Shown piece by piece: positions 36,105-43,882 of a DNA stretch of 64,000 bases. The stretch comes from Streptomyces sp. yr375 (GTDB lineage Bacteria > Actinomycetota > Actinomycetes > Streptomycetales > Streptomycetaceae). The notes under the pieces were generated by a model. It was not told the DNA's origin. It made no database searches and worked only from the letters and a program-made list of their open reading frames with translations. The stretch lies in NCBI RefSeq assembly GCF_900110755.1, contig NZ_FOFF01000002.1, positions 1-64,000 on the forward strand. The letters run 5' to 3'. Made by a program: the position numbers and the translations under genes. The stretch's first letter is position 1. Every line of letters starts with the position of its first letter.

Positions 36105-36938
36105 ATGTGCCGTTGGCTCGCCTACTCGGGCACTCCCGTACTGCTCGAAACGATTCTCTACCGGCCAGAACACTCGCTGATCGACCAGAGCCTGCACTCG
36201 AAGATGGGTGTGGAGACGACCAACGGTGACGGCTTCGGCGTCGGCTGGTACGGGCCGGGCGTGGACACCCCCGCGGTCGTCCGGGAGATCGGCCCGGCCT
36301 GGAGCAACCGCAATCTGCAGGAGATCGCCGGGCACGTCCGCTCACCGCTGTTCTTCGCCCACATCCGGGCCTCGACCGGTACGGCGGTGCAGCAGACCAA
36401 CTCGCACCCCTTCCGGCACGGCCGCTGGATGTGGATGCACAACGGCGCGATCACCGACTTCCACCTGATCCGCCGCGACCTCGCCCTCGCCGTCGACCCG
36501 GAACTCTTCCCCGACATCGAGGGGTCGACGGACTCCGAGATGATGTTCTTCCTGGCGCTCACCCTGGGCCTCGAGGAGGATCCGCCGGGCGCGGTCGCAC
36601 GCATGGCGGGTCTGGTGGAACGTACCGGTCACAGCCACGGGGTGGAGTTCCCGCTCCAGATGACGATCGCCGTGACCGACGGGGAACGGCTGTGGGCCTT
36701 CCGCTACTCCAGCCAGGGAACGTCACGCTCGCTCTTCTACAGCACCCGCGTGGACACGCTCCGCTCGCTCCACCCCGACTTGGAGTTCCTCCGCGAAGTC
36801 TCCGACGAGACCCGACTCATCGTCTCCGAGCCCCTGGGCGACCTGCCCGGCGCCTGGAACAAGGTCCCCGAGAGCACCTACGGCGTGGTCCAGCCCGGAT
36901 CGGACGAGATCGTCCACTTCGCTCCGCAGGCCGCGTAA
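36105..36938 (+). CDS. Class II glutamine amidotransferase family protein
   Basis: A 277-aa Ntn-type amidotransferase. The nucleophile is Cys2 exposed after Met removal (MCRWLAYSG); GDGFGVGWYG, FFAHIRASTG and HNGAI complete the glutaminase site. It belongs to the YafJ/EgtC-like group that hydrolyses gamma-glutamyl amides; no ergothioneine genes are adjacent, so EgtC itself is not implied. Gene is alone with its start after a 7-bp repeat. Confidence 0.87.
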   Translation: MCRWLAYSGTPVLLETILYRPEHSLIDQSLHSKMGVETTNGDGFGVGWYGPGVDTPAVVREIGPAWSNRNLQEIAGHVRSPLFFAHIRASTGTAVQQTNSHPFRHGRWMWMHNGAITDFHLIRRDLALAVDPELFPDIEGSTDSEMMFFLALTLGLEEDPPGAVARMAGLVERTGHSHGVEFPLQMTIAVTDGERLWAFRYSSQGTSRSLFYSTRVDTLRSLHPDLEFLREVSDETRLIVSEPLGDLPGAWNKVPESTYGVVQPGSDEIVHFAPQAA

Positions 36939-36962
36939 GGCGTACGAGTAGTCGCAAGTGGT

Positions 36963-37754
36963 TCAGTGCACGGAGAACCCGCCGTCGACGAAGATCGCCT
37001 GTCCGGTGACGTAACCGGAGGCGCGACCGGCGAGGAACACGGCGGCTCCGGCGAAGTCCTCGGCGAGGCCGTTGCGCCCGACCATCGTGCGCGCGGCCAG
37101 CGCCGCCACCCGCTCCGGGTCGGACGACAGGCGGGCGTTGAGCGGTGTCATGACGAAGCCGGGCACCAGCGTGTTGCAGGTGACGCCGTACGGGGACCAC
37201 GCCTCGGCCTGTGAGCGGGCCAGCGACTCCAGCGCCCCCTTGGACACCCCGTAGGCGCCGCTCCGGACGAACGCCCGGTGCGCCTGCTGGGAGCTGATGT
37301 GGATGATCCGTCCGAAGCCCCGCTCGGCCATCCCGGGCCCGAACCGCCGGCCCAGCAGGTAGGGCGCCTCCAGGTTCACCGCCATCGTGGCGTCCCACAC
37401 CTCCTCGTCCAGCTCGCCCATCGGCGGCCGCAGGTTGATCCCGGCGCTGTTGACGAGGATGTCGGGCTCGCCGAACGCCTCGACCGCCCGCTCCGCCGCC
37501 GCGCGCACCCCGTCACGGACGCTCAGGTCGCCGCTCACCCAGGCCGCCCGGCAGCCGTCCGCCGCCAGTTCGTCGACCGTGGCGGACAGCTCCGCCTCCC
37601 GGCGCGCCACGACGACCACGCTCGCCCCCGCCTGCGCGAGAGCCCCGGCGACGGCCCGCCCGATACCGGAACTGCCACCGGTCACCACGGCGACCCGGCC
37701 GTCCAGCGAGAACAGTTCGGAGAGGTAGCGCTGCGAAGTGGCGTCACGTGTCAT
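36963..37754 (-). CDS. Short-chain dehydrogenase/reductase (gluconate 5-dehydrogenase-like)
   Basis: A 263-aa SDR. The NAD(P) motif TGGSSGIGRA is at ~26-35, NSAGIN (NNAG variant) at ~103-108, active Ser in HISSQQAH and Tyr/Lys in YGVSKGALE, and the C-terminal GQAIFVDGGFS. It is divergent from the PadR gene with 103 nt between starts, suggesting shared regulation. Substrate is inferred only by resemblance to gluconate/alcohol dehydrogenases. Confidence 0.87.
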   Translation of the reverse strand: MTRDATSQRYLSELFSLDGRVAVVTGGSSGIGRAVAGALAQAGASVVVVARREAELSATVDELAADGCRAAWVSGDLSVRDGVRAAAERAVEAFGEPDILVNSAGINLRPPMGELDEEVWDATMAVNLEAPYLLGRRFGPGMAERGFGRIIHISSQQAHRAFVRSGAYGVSKGALESLARSQAEAWSPYGVTCNTLVPGFVMTPLNARLSSDPERVAALAARTMVGRNGLAEDFAGAAVFLAGRASGYVTGQAIFVDGGFSVH

Positions 37755-37796
37755 GTCCGCACCCTAGAGGGCAGGGTCTTGTCCAGCGAACTGTTC

Positions 37797-37830
37797 CGAT
37801 ATATCGTTGACGCATCGCGACAGATCAACG
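37797..37830. promoter_or_regulatory. Candidate PadR operator between the SDR and padR genes
   Basis: The divergent promoter region holds the perfect palindrome CGATATATCG (37797-37806) overlapping an inverted repeat CGTTGA-N14-TCAACG (37805-37830). TTGACG at 37807-37812 could be a -35 box for padR. Position between the two starts fits repression of both genes by the PadR protein (inference). Confidence 0.55.
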
Positions 37831-37857
37831 ATGAAATGCTGGAACGGAGTGATGGAC

Positions 37858-38478
37858 ATGCACAACCACGGATTCGGCGGTGGACATCGGCGGCGCGGCG
37901 AAGGGCGGCGCGCGGCCTTCGGGCCCTTTGGGCCGGGTGGTCCGGGGTTCGGGCCCGGCGGCCCTGGCGGTCCCGGTTTCGGGCCGGGGTTCGGTCCCGG
38001 TCCCTGGGGCGGGCGAGGGCGTGGCGGACCGAGGGGGCGGGCGCGGCGCGGTGACGTGCGGGCCTCGATCCTGGCCCTGCTGAAGGACCGGCCCATGCAC
38101 GGCTACGAGATGATCCAGGAGATCGCCGAGCGCAGCGGCGGGGCGTGGAAGCCCAGCCCGGGTTCGGTGTACCCGACCCTCCAACTCCTGGAGGACGAGG
38201 GCCTGATCGCCAGCGCGAGCGACGGCGGCAAGAAGCTGTTCTCGCTCACCGACGAGGGGCGTACGGCGTCCGAGGAGGGCCCGGAGGCCCCCTGGGAGGA
38301 GGCCGGACGCGGGGTCGACTGGGAGGCTCTCGGTGAGATCCGCCAGGCCGGCTTCGGTCTGATGGAGGCCTTCGGGCAGGTCTGGAAGACCGGCAGCAAG
38401 GAGCAGCGTCAGAAGGCCCTCACGGTCATCAACGACGCCCGCAAGAAGCTGTATCTGATCCTCGCCGACGAGGACTGA
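37858..38478 (+). CDS. PadR family transcriptional regulator
   Basis: A 206-aa regulator. After a ~55-residue Gly/Pro/Phe-rich disordered start (repeats of GFGPG/GGPG), a winged helix of PadR type follows: RASILALLKDRPMHGYEMI and PSPGSVYPTLQLLEDEGLI (about residues 65-110). The C-terminal helix-rich region dimerises. ATG 37858 has a GGAG 8 nt upstream; 37852 is alternative. It probably controls the divergent SDR gene and itself. PadR proteins classically sense phenolic or hydrophobic compounds. Confidence 0.88.
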   Translation: MHNHGFGGGHRRRGEGRRAAFGPFGPGGPGFGPGGPGGPGFGPGFGPGPWGGRGRGGPRGRARRGDVRASILALLKDRPMHGYEMIQEIAERSGGAWKPSPGSVYPTLQLLEDEGLIASASDGGKKLFSLTDEGRTASEEGPEAPWEEAGRGVDWEALGEIRQAGFGLMEAFGQVWKTGSKEQRQKALTVINDARKKLYLILADED

Positions 38479-38533
38479 CGGTCGACGGTCGGTGGGTTTC
38501 GGGGGATGGTGAGCCCGTGCCGGGACTCGGGGG

Positions 38534-38962
38534 TCAGGACAGCAGGCCGCCCAGCTTGCGCAGCGACTCGTTGAGCGCGGCCGTCCCCGAGTCCTTCAGC
38601 TTGCCCGCCATCAGCGACACGGCCGCGCCCGTGAACTCGCCGTCGATACGGACCGTCGTGGCGTCGCCGTCGGGGGTGAGGGTGTAGCGCGTGGCGACGG
38701 ACACCGCCATCGGGCCCTTGCCGCGGATGACCAGCATCCGGGCCGGTTCCAGTTCGGAGACCGTCCACTCGACCTCGGCCGGGAAGCCCATCAGCTTCAT
38801 GTTCTCCGCGAACGTCGCGCCCACCTCGAGGGTCTCGGGGCCGCCCTGGGGGAAGTTGGTGTGCGTCGCGTTCCACTCCCCGTACGTCGGCCAGTCGGTG
38901 AGCTGGGTCCACACCTTCTCGGCCGGCGCCTCGATGCGTGCCTCCGCGCTGACTTCGGCCAT
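38534..38962 (-). CDS. SRPBCC (START/polyketide-cyclase-like) family protein
   Basis: A 142-aa protein of the helix-grip fold: AEARIEAPAEKVWTQLTDWP start, YGEWNATHTNF and a C-terminal helix (AALNESLRKLGGLLS) as in lipid- or polyketide-binding SRPBCC proteins. No catalytic residues are identifiable. A perfect palindrome lies ~120 nt upstream. It converges with padR. Confidence 0.85.
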   Translation of the reverse strand: MAEVSAEARIEAPAEKVWTQLTDWPTYGEWNATHTNFPQGGPETLEVGATFAENMKLMGFPAEVEWTVSELEPARMLVIRGKGPMAVSVATRYTLTPDGDATTVRIDGEFTGAAVSLMAGKLKDSGTAALNESLRKLGGLLS

Positions 38963-39080
38963 GCGACCACCTCTTCGTGTCGGGCGACTCGGGTAATCCG
39001 GGTACTTGGGCGACTCGGGTATTCGGCGGCTCGCGCCGCGGTGTCGGGGAACGTAACCCGCGGACCTCGAACATTCAATA

Positions 39081-39095
39081 CTGACGGACCGTCAG
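39081..39095. promoter_or_regulatory. Candidate TetR-type operator CTGACGG-A-CCGTCAG
   Basis: A perfect 7-1-7 palindrome in the gap between two minus-strand genes, upstream of the SRPBCC gene start (38962). The shape is typical of Streptomyces TetR family operators, but no tetR gene is in the immediate neighbourhood. Confidence 0.6.
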
Positions 39096-39108
39096 GAATG
39101 GTTCGCGC

Positions 39109-39297
39109 TCATCCCACCCGGCGTATCAGCGCCGCGTCGAACACGTCCCACGCGCGCGGGAACGGCCCCTCGTCGTGGCAGTGCCACGCCTGCCAGAACA
39201 GGTCGGCGGGCAGCGCGTCCGCCGGGGCGTACACCCGGTAGACGTACTGTCGGCCGTCGATACCGCCCAGCGCCACCAGCCAGCACCCGTCCTCCAT
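39109..39297 (-). CDS. Small conserved hypothetical protein
   Basis: A 62-aa protein (MEDGCWLVALGGIDGRQYVY start; FWQAWHCHDEGPFPRAWDVF) that looks well ordered, with conserved Trp/His. The frame is open upstream but the composition changes to Arg/Ser-rich, so the Met at 39297 is taken as start. Typical Streptomyces codon use. No function recognised. Confidence 0.65.
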   Translation of the reverse strand: MEDGCWLVALGGIDGRQYVYRVYAPADALPADLFWQAWHCHDEGPFPRAWDVFDAALIRRVG

Positions 39298-39496
39298 GCC
39301 CGTGGGGGACGTGCCGACGGAGCTCGACGGTTGCGTGAGGGGCGTGCGGCAAGGCGACGCGCGCCCTTGCGGGGGAATCGGCCTGATCTCATCCGTAGGG
39401 AGGAGATTGCAGGGGGCGTGGTCCACTCTCCGTGGGACGCCAAGATGGTTCCCGCCGGGGATGACGGCACCTGGCCGGGGCTGATGGAGTGGGGAT

Positions 39497-40108
39497 GTGC
39501 AACACCGTATGCCCCGGCAGTCGCCCCGTGACCAGGCGGCGCAGGCCACGCACGACGATCCCCGGCTCGGCACCGAGGCCGCGGCGGCGCTCGCCGCCGC
39601 CCGTCGGCGTGCCGTCCGGGACGGAGACCGGCAGATCGACACCGCCCACCTGCTGCACTCGCTCCTGGAAAACGACCCCGAGGTCCGCGCCGTCTTCGAC
39701 GGCGGACCCCAGCTCGCCCGGCTGCTCGGCTACCTCGTCCAACGCAGCATCGGCTACGGCCTGCGCTGGCAGAGCGGCGTCGAGGACTCCGGCGCGCTGC
39801 CCGTCGTGACGGTCGTCGAGGGTTTCTCGCCACTGGCCACGACCGCGCTGGAGCAGGCGTGCGCGCGGGCCGCCCGGCGCGAGGGCGCACCGGCCCGCGG
39901 CGTCGACCTGCTCATGGCGATCGTCGCCGACCCGCAGGCGCGGGCCGTCGAGGTCCTGGCCCACGCCGGCGTCGACGTGCACGGGCTGCGCGCCCGCATC
40001 GAGGCGGGCGACGAGGGCGGCCCGGACGGGTGCGGAGACGGCGGGTGCGCAGGCGACGGCCTGGGCGGGTACGAGGCGTGCGTCGGGGGCGGCGAAACCG
40101 CCTCCTGA
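39497..40108 (+). CDS. Clp N-terminal (double Clp-N) domain protein
   Basis: A 203-aa protein with two Clp-N repeats: AAAALAAARRRAVRDGDRQI-DTAHLLHSLLE (~28-58) and TALEQACARAARREGAPA-RGVDLLMAIVADP (~115-148). It lacks any AAA+ domain, so it is a stand-alone adaptor-like protein that may bind Clp substrates. The tail is Gly/Cys-rich. GTG 39497 follows a gggg-rich segment. Role is inference. Confidence 0.83.
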   Translation: MQHRMPRQSPRDQAAQATHDDPRLGTEAAAALAAARRRAVRDGDRQIDTAHLLHSLLENDPEVRAVFDGGPQLARLLGYLVQRSIGYGLRWQSGVEDSGALPVVTVVEGFSPLATTALEQACARAARREGAPARGVDLLMAIVADPQARAVEVLAHAGVDVHGLRARIEAGDEGGPDGCGDGGCAGDGLGGYEACVGGGETAS

Positions 40109-40152
40109 GCCGGCCCCCCACTTCCCAGCCGCACCCCGTCCTAGTCCCAGCC

Positions 40153-40194
40153 GCCCCCGCCCTGCTTCCCGCCGCCCCCGCCCTGCTCCCCGCC
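40153..40194 (+). repeat. 21-bp tandem duplication
   Basis: gcccccgccctgcttcccgcc is followed by a copy differing at one base, plus a decayed third. Located in the 150-nt gap before the first EamA gene. Confidence 0.75.
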
Positions 40195-40229
40195 GCGCCC
40201 GTCCAGCCGATGAGACAGGTGTCAACGGG

Positions 40230-40257
40230 GATGACGCTCATGTCATCGCCTGTCATC
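40230..40257 (+). promoter_or_regulatory. Paired TGTCATC boxes before the first EamA gene
   Basis: GATGAC-gctcat-GTCATC (40230-40247) is a 6-6-6 inverted repeat, and TGTCATC recurs exactly 10 bp later (40251-40257), ending 3 nt before the GTG start. One-helical-turn spacing suggests a protein-binding site. Confidence 0.5.
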
Positions 40258-40259
40258 AT

Positions 40260-41264
40260 GTGCCGGTGCATACGTCTGTGAGCAGTCAGGGCAACCGCGC
40301 CAAGGGCATCGGGCTCGGCCTGGCGGTCGGGTCGGCCTTCGCCTTCGGCGGATCCGGGGTCGCGGCCAAGCCGTTGATCGAGGCGGGCCTCGACCCGCTG
40401 CACGTGGTGTGGCTGCGGGTGACCGGCGCGGCCCTCGTCATGCTGCCGCTCGCCGTGCGCCATCGCGCGCTGCTGCGCACCCGGCCCGCGCTGCTCGCCG
40501 GGTTCGGTCTGCTCGGCGTGGCCGGCGTGCAGGCGTTCTACTTCGCCTCGATCTCCCGCATCCCCGTCGGTGTCGCACTGCTCGTCGAGTACTTCGCGCC
40601 CGCCCTCGTACTGGGCTGGGTGCGGTTCGTGCAGGGGCGGCCGGTGACGCGTGCCGCCGCGCTCGGCGTGGTCCTCGCGGTGGGCGGGCTGGCCTGTGTC
40701 GTCGAGGTCTGGTCGGGGCTGAGCTTCGACGCCGTAGGCCTGCTGCTCGCGCTGGGGGCCGCCTGCTGCCAGGTCGGCTACTTCGTCCTGTCCGACCAGG
40801 GCAGCGACTCCGGCGACGACGTCCCCGACCCGCTCGGCGTGATCGCGTACGGCCTCCTCGTGGGCTCCGTCGTGCTGACCGTCGTCGCCCGCCCGTGGGG
40901 CATGGACTGGTCCGTGCTCGCGCACACCGCCGGCATGAACGGCGCCGAGGTGCCCGCCTGGCTGCTGCTCGCCTGGATCGTGCTGATCGCGACGGTCGTC
41001 GCGTACGTCACCGGCGTGGTGTCCGTGCGCCGGCTCTCTCCGCAGGTGGCGGGCGTGGTGGCCTGTCTGGAGGCGGTCATCGCGACGGTCCTCGCGTGGG
41101 TGCTGCTCGGCGAGCATCTGTCGGCGCCGCAGATCGTCGGTGGGGCGGTGGTGCTGCTCGGCGCGTTCATCGCGCAGTCGTCCGCTCCCGCCAAGGGCTC
41201 CCCGGAGCCGGTCGCCGCCAGCGGTCCCGAACGGGAGTTGTCGACCCGCGGCACGTCCGCCTAG
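40260..41264 (+). CDS. EamA/DMT family transporter (first)
   Basis: A 334-aa drug/metabolite transporter with two EamA repeats of five helices each (GLGLAVGSAFAFGGSGVAAK; GVVACLEAVIATVLAWVLLG near the end of the second). Members export amino acids, sugars or small drugs. GTG 40260 or GTG 40278 are possible starts; the sequence upstream has TGTCATC repeats. Its stop codon TAG is part of the -10 box of the next transcription unit. Confidence 0.87.
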   Translation: MPVHTSVSSQGNRAKGIGLGLAVGSAFAFGGSGVAAKPLIEAGLDPLHVVWLRVTGAALVMLPLAVRHRALLRTRPALLAGFGLLGVAGVQAFYFASISRIPVGVALLVEYFAPALVLGWVRFVQGRPVTRAAALGVVLAVGGLACVVEVWSGLSFDAVGLLLALGAACCQVGYFVLSDQGSDSGDDVPDPLGVIAYGLLVGSVVLTVVARPWGMDWSVLAHTAGMNGAEVPAWLLLAWIVLIATVVAYVTGVVSVRRLSPQVAGVVACLEAVIATVLAWVLLGEHLSAPQIVGGAVVLLGAFIAQSSAPAKGSPEPVAASGPERELSTRGTSA

Positions 41265-41267
41265 GGT
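41238..41267 (+). promoter_or_regulatory. Promoter for the leaderless 13-codon ORF and second EamA gene
   Basis: TTGTCG (41238-41243), 18-bp spacer, TAGGGT (41262-41267). The -10 box overlaps the upstream gene's TAG stop. The predicted start coincides with ATG 41275. Confidence 0.6.
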
Positions 41268-41274
41268 GACGATC

Positions 41275-41316
41275 ATGCCTTCCGACGCACTCGTTCTTCC
41301 GCCTCCGGCCGCCTGA
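41275..41316 (+). CDS. Putative leaderless leader peptide (13 aa)
   Basis: ATG at 41275, 7 nt after TAGGGT, opens a 13-codon frame (MPSDALVLPPPAA) closed by TGA inside a gcctccggccgcctgaggc hairpin-like stretch. It precedes the EamA start by ~125 nt. A short leaderless ORF ending in a proline-alanine run ahead of an exporter gene suggests translational attenuation; there is no direct proof that it is translated. Confidence 0.4.
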   Translation: MPSDALVLPPPAA

Positions 41317-41441
41317 GGCGGGCCCTCCGGTGACGTACGCCCGGCACGCGCTGCTGGGCGAAACGGTGCTGCCCGCAGAAGAAGTCCGTGACCGCTGCCG
41401 ACGCGGCGGTCCCTTCCCGACCTTCTGTGCGGAGAGAACGC

Positions 41442-42491
41442 GTGTCCTTTCTGTCTTCCCACACCGATGTCAACACCGATGCCACCACTGACTCCATCAC
41501 CGGCTCCGCTGTTGATTCCCTGCCCGTCCGACGGGCCCTGCTCTATCTGATCGTCGCGGGGGCCGCCTGGGGTACGGCCGGTGCCGCCGCCTCGCTCGTC
41601 TACCGGGCCAGCGATCTGGGCGCCGTCGCGCTGTCCTTCTGGCGTTGCGCGGCCGGGCTGGTCCTGCTGCTGGCCGCCCGCCCACTGCTGCGCCCGCGCA
41701 CCCGGACCACGCCCGTCGGCACGACTGCCGCCATGCCTGTCGCCATGCCTGTCGCCATGCCTGTCGCCACGCCCGAGCCGCTGCGCCGCAGGGTTCTGCG
41801 GACCGTGGTCACCGGGCTCGGGCTCGCGGTCTTCCAGACGGCGTACTTCGCGGCCGTGGCCGCCACCGGACTCGCCGTGGCCACCGTGGTCACCCTCGGC
41901 GCGGGGCCCGTCCTCATCGCGCTCGGCGCGCGGCTGACCCTGGGGGAGCGGCTCGGGCGCGGCGGAGCGCTCGCCGTCGCCGGGGCGCTCGCCGGGCTGG
42001 GGGTGCTCTTCGCCGGCGGCGGAGGCTCGGCCGTGCAGCCCCGGGGTGTGCTGCTCGCGCTGCTGTCGGCGGCCGGGTACTGCGCGATGACCCTGCTCAC
42101 CCGGCGCTGGGGCCGGGGCGGCGGCGCGGACGCCTCCGCCACGACCGTGGGCGCGTTCGCCGTCACCGCCCTGTGCCTGCTGCCGTTCGCCGTGGCCGAG
42201 GGGCTGCTGCCGCACAGCGCCGAACCCCTCCGGGTGCTGGCGCTGCTGGCGTACATCGCCGCCGTGCCGACGGCCCTCGCGTACGCGCTCTACTTCGCGG
42301 GCGCGGCCGTCGTGCGCTCCGCGACCGTCTCCGTGATCATGCTCCTCGAACCGGTCAGCGCGGCGGTGCTGGCCGTCGCCCTCCTCGGCGAACACCTCAC
42401 GACCACGACCCTCACCGGCACCCTGCTCATGCTGGCCTCGGTCACCGGCCTGGCCCTCGCGGAGGCCCGGGGCGGCCCGACACCGGTGTGA
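41442..42491 (+). CDS. EamA/DMT family transporter (second)
   Basis: A 349-aa exporter with two EamA halves ([60 protein letters not shown]). GTG 41442 is chosen because ggagag lies 5 nt upstream. A loop at residues ~98-109 is M-P-V-A repeated, coded by 12-bp tandem copies. It follows the first EamA gene, but as its own transcription unit with a possible leader peptide. Substrate unknown. Confidence 0.88.
   Translation: MSFLSSHTDVNTDATTDSITGSAVDSLPVRRALLYLIVAGAAWGTAGAAASLVYRASDLGAVALSFWRCAAGLVLLLAARPLLRPRTRTTPVGTTAAMPVAMPVAMPVATPEPLRRRVLRTVVTGLGLAVFQTAYFAAVAATGLAVATVVTLGAGPVLIALGARLTLGERLGRGGALAVAGALAGLGVLFAGGGGSAVQPRGVLLALLSAAGYCAMTLLTRRWGRGGGADASATTVGAFAVTALCLLPFAVAEGLLPHSAEPLRVLALLAYIAAVPTALAYALYFAGAAVVRSATVSVIMLLEPVSAAVLAVALLGEHLTTTTLTGTLLMLASVTGLALAEARGGPTPV
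41733..41768 (+). repeat. 12-bp tandem repeat in the second EamA gene
   Basis: atgcctgtcgcc occurs three times in frame (MPVA x 3) between helix 2 and helix 3 of the transporter; a degenerate fourth follows. Confidence 0.9.
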
Positions 42492-42519
42492 CGGGGAACG
42501 GGCGGAGCGCGCCCCGCCG

Positions 42520-43164
42520 TCAGGCCTGGCGTCGGCGCGTGAGGTGTTCGAGGGCTGCCGCGTCGCGCGGGCCGCCGCGTGCGGTGAGGTTGGCGGCGAT
42601 GCGGGTCCGGGTTTCGAGTGGGCGGTGGGCCGCGTACTTGAACTTGGCCCGTACGGCGGTCACTTCGAGGCGGATGCCTCGGATGCCGGGGAGCATGCGG
42701 CCGTACGGCTCCTCGCCGACCGTGGGGCGGGCGGAGCCGCCTTCCGGCTGGAAATGGCCCAGTTGGCGATGGAGGAGGTCGGCCTTGGCGGCCGGATCGT
42801 CCACGATGTGTGCCGTGCAGCGGAGTTGGACCGCCGCGTAGAAACTCGTCGGCGTGCCGTGCTCGGCCGGGGCGCCCGGCGGGGCGCCCGGCGGGGCCTG
42901 CCACGGGCCGGGTACGTACACATAGTCGTCGACGACGCTCAGCGTCACCGTCGGACTCGCCTCCAGGGCGGACCACAGCGGGTTGGGCCGGGCCAGGTGG
43001 GTGACGGCGTCGCCCTCGCCGGGGTCGTAGGCGAAGTGCAGGGGCTGGACGAACGGGGGCTCGCCCGGCGGCCCGTTGACGGCGAGCTGGCCGAAGTCGT
43101 GGACGGACAGCCACTGTTGCCACTCGGTGTCCTCGTGCGGCGCGTCCCAGGGGTGGATGAGCAT
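42520..43164 (-). CDS. PaiB-like FMN-binding negative transcriptional regulator family protein
   Basis: A 214-aa split-barrel flavin-binding protein of the PaiB family: MLIHPWDAPHED start, DFGQLAVNGPPGEP, PLHFAYDPGEGD and a long C-terminal helix (LEHLTRRRQA). Its ATG (43164) shares a base with the upstream gene's TGA (TGATG), so the two are coupled. Bacillus PaiB represses sporulation and protease genes. Here it sits with another flavin/pyridoxamine-oxidase-fold gene and a MocR regulator. Confidence 0.85.
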   Translation of the reverse strand: MLIHPWDAPHEDTEWQQWLSVHDFGQLAVNGPPGEPPFVQPLHFAYDPGEGDAVTHLARPNPLWSALEASPTVTLSVVDDYVYVPGPWQAPPGAPPGAPAEHGTPTSFYAAVQLRCTAHIVDDPAAKADLLHRQLGHFQPEGGSARPTVGEEPYGRMLPGIRGIRLEVTAVRAKFKYAAHRPLETRTRIAANLTARGGPRDAAALEHLTRRRQA

Positions 43165-43859
43165 CACAACACCGCGAGGTAGCCGGGGAGTTCGGTGCCG
43201 GGCGCGAGGTCGGCCTCCGGGACCGGCGGGCCGTAGCCCTTGCGCAGCGGGAGGACGCCGGCCCAGTGGGGGAGGGCGAGATCCTCCGGCTCGTCGTTGA
43301 CGCCGCCGGTGCGGGTCTTGGCCGAGACCTCGTTCAGGTCGAGGCGGATCACCGCGGTCGCCGCCAGTTCCTTCCGGTTGGCGGGCCGCGAGTCGGCGGA
43401 GCGCCCCGGGACGACGTGGTCGACGAGGGCGTCGAGCGCGGTGAGCTTCTCCTGCGGGTCCGTCACGTCGTGGGCGATGCCGTGCACCACGACCGAGCGG
43501 TAGTTGATCGAGTGGTGGAACGCCGAGCGGGCCAGGACCAGGCCGTCGACATGCGTCACCGTCAGACACACCGCCAGCCCCGGGTCCGCCCGCCCCGTCA
43601 TCCGCAGCGGGCGCGAACCCGTCGAACCGTGCACATAGAGCGTCTCGCCGACCCGGCCGTACAGCGTCGGCAGGACGACCGGCGCGCCGTCCCGGACGAA
43701 GCCGAGGTGGCAGACGTACCCCTCGTCGAGTATCGCGTGCACCAACTCCTTGTCGTAGGAGGCCTTGTGCGCTGACCGGGTCGGGATCGTGCGGTCGGTC
43801 GGAGGGTAGGCGGCGGCCCGTGGCGTCGTCTCCGGGGTCCCCTGCATGGCGTTCTCCAT
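43164..43859 (-). CDS. Pyridoxamine 5'-phosphate oxidase family (split-barrel flavoprotein)
   Basis: A 231-aa PPOX-fold protein: KELVHAILDEGYVCHLGFVR, VVLPTLYGRVGETLYVHGS and AFHHSINYRSVVVHG match the nitroimidazole-resistance/PPOX class, with an FMN-binding Arg/His pattern. It is divergent from the MocR gene with only 23 nt between start codons, sharing a palindromic operator. Substrate could be a pyridoxine vitamer or an unrelated flavin reaction; not resolvable. Confidence 0.85.
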   Translation of the reverse strand: MENAMQGTPETTPRAAAYPPTDRTIPTRSAHKASYDKELVHAILDEGYVCHLGFVRDGAPVVLPTLYGRVGETLYVHGSTGSRPLRMTGRADPGLAVCLTVTHVDGLVLARSAFHHSINYRSVVVHGIAHDVTDPQEKLTALDALVDHVVPGRSADSRPANRKELAATAVIRLDLNEVSAKTRTGGVNDEPEDLALPHWAGVLPLRKGYGPPVPEADLAPGTELPGYLAVL

Positions 43860-43875
43860 TGCACTAGTGCATACT
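43860..43875. promoter_or_regulatory. Divergent promoter/operator of the mocR-PPOX pair
   Basis: The 23-nt gap holds the perfect 12-bp palindrome TGCACTAGTGCA (43860-43871) overlapping CATACT (43870-43875), a -10 box 7 nt before the MocR GTG (leaderless). GTGCTAG repeats inside the MocR start codon region. One site can thus control both directions. Confidence 0.7.
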
Positions 43876-43882
43876 GTGGTTT

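Noticed and set aside
41331..41495. 54-codon GTG frame between the EamA genes
   Set aside because: Overlaps the start region of the second EamA gene in another frame, has no ribosome site, and lacks family resemblance.
39912..42395. 827-aa minus frame opposite the EamA genes
   Set aside because: Shadow of two transporter genes; no family resemblance and atypical composition.
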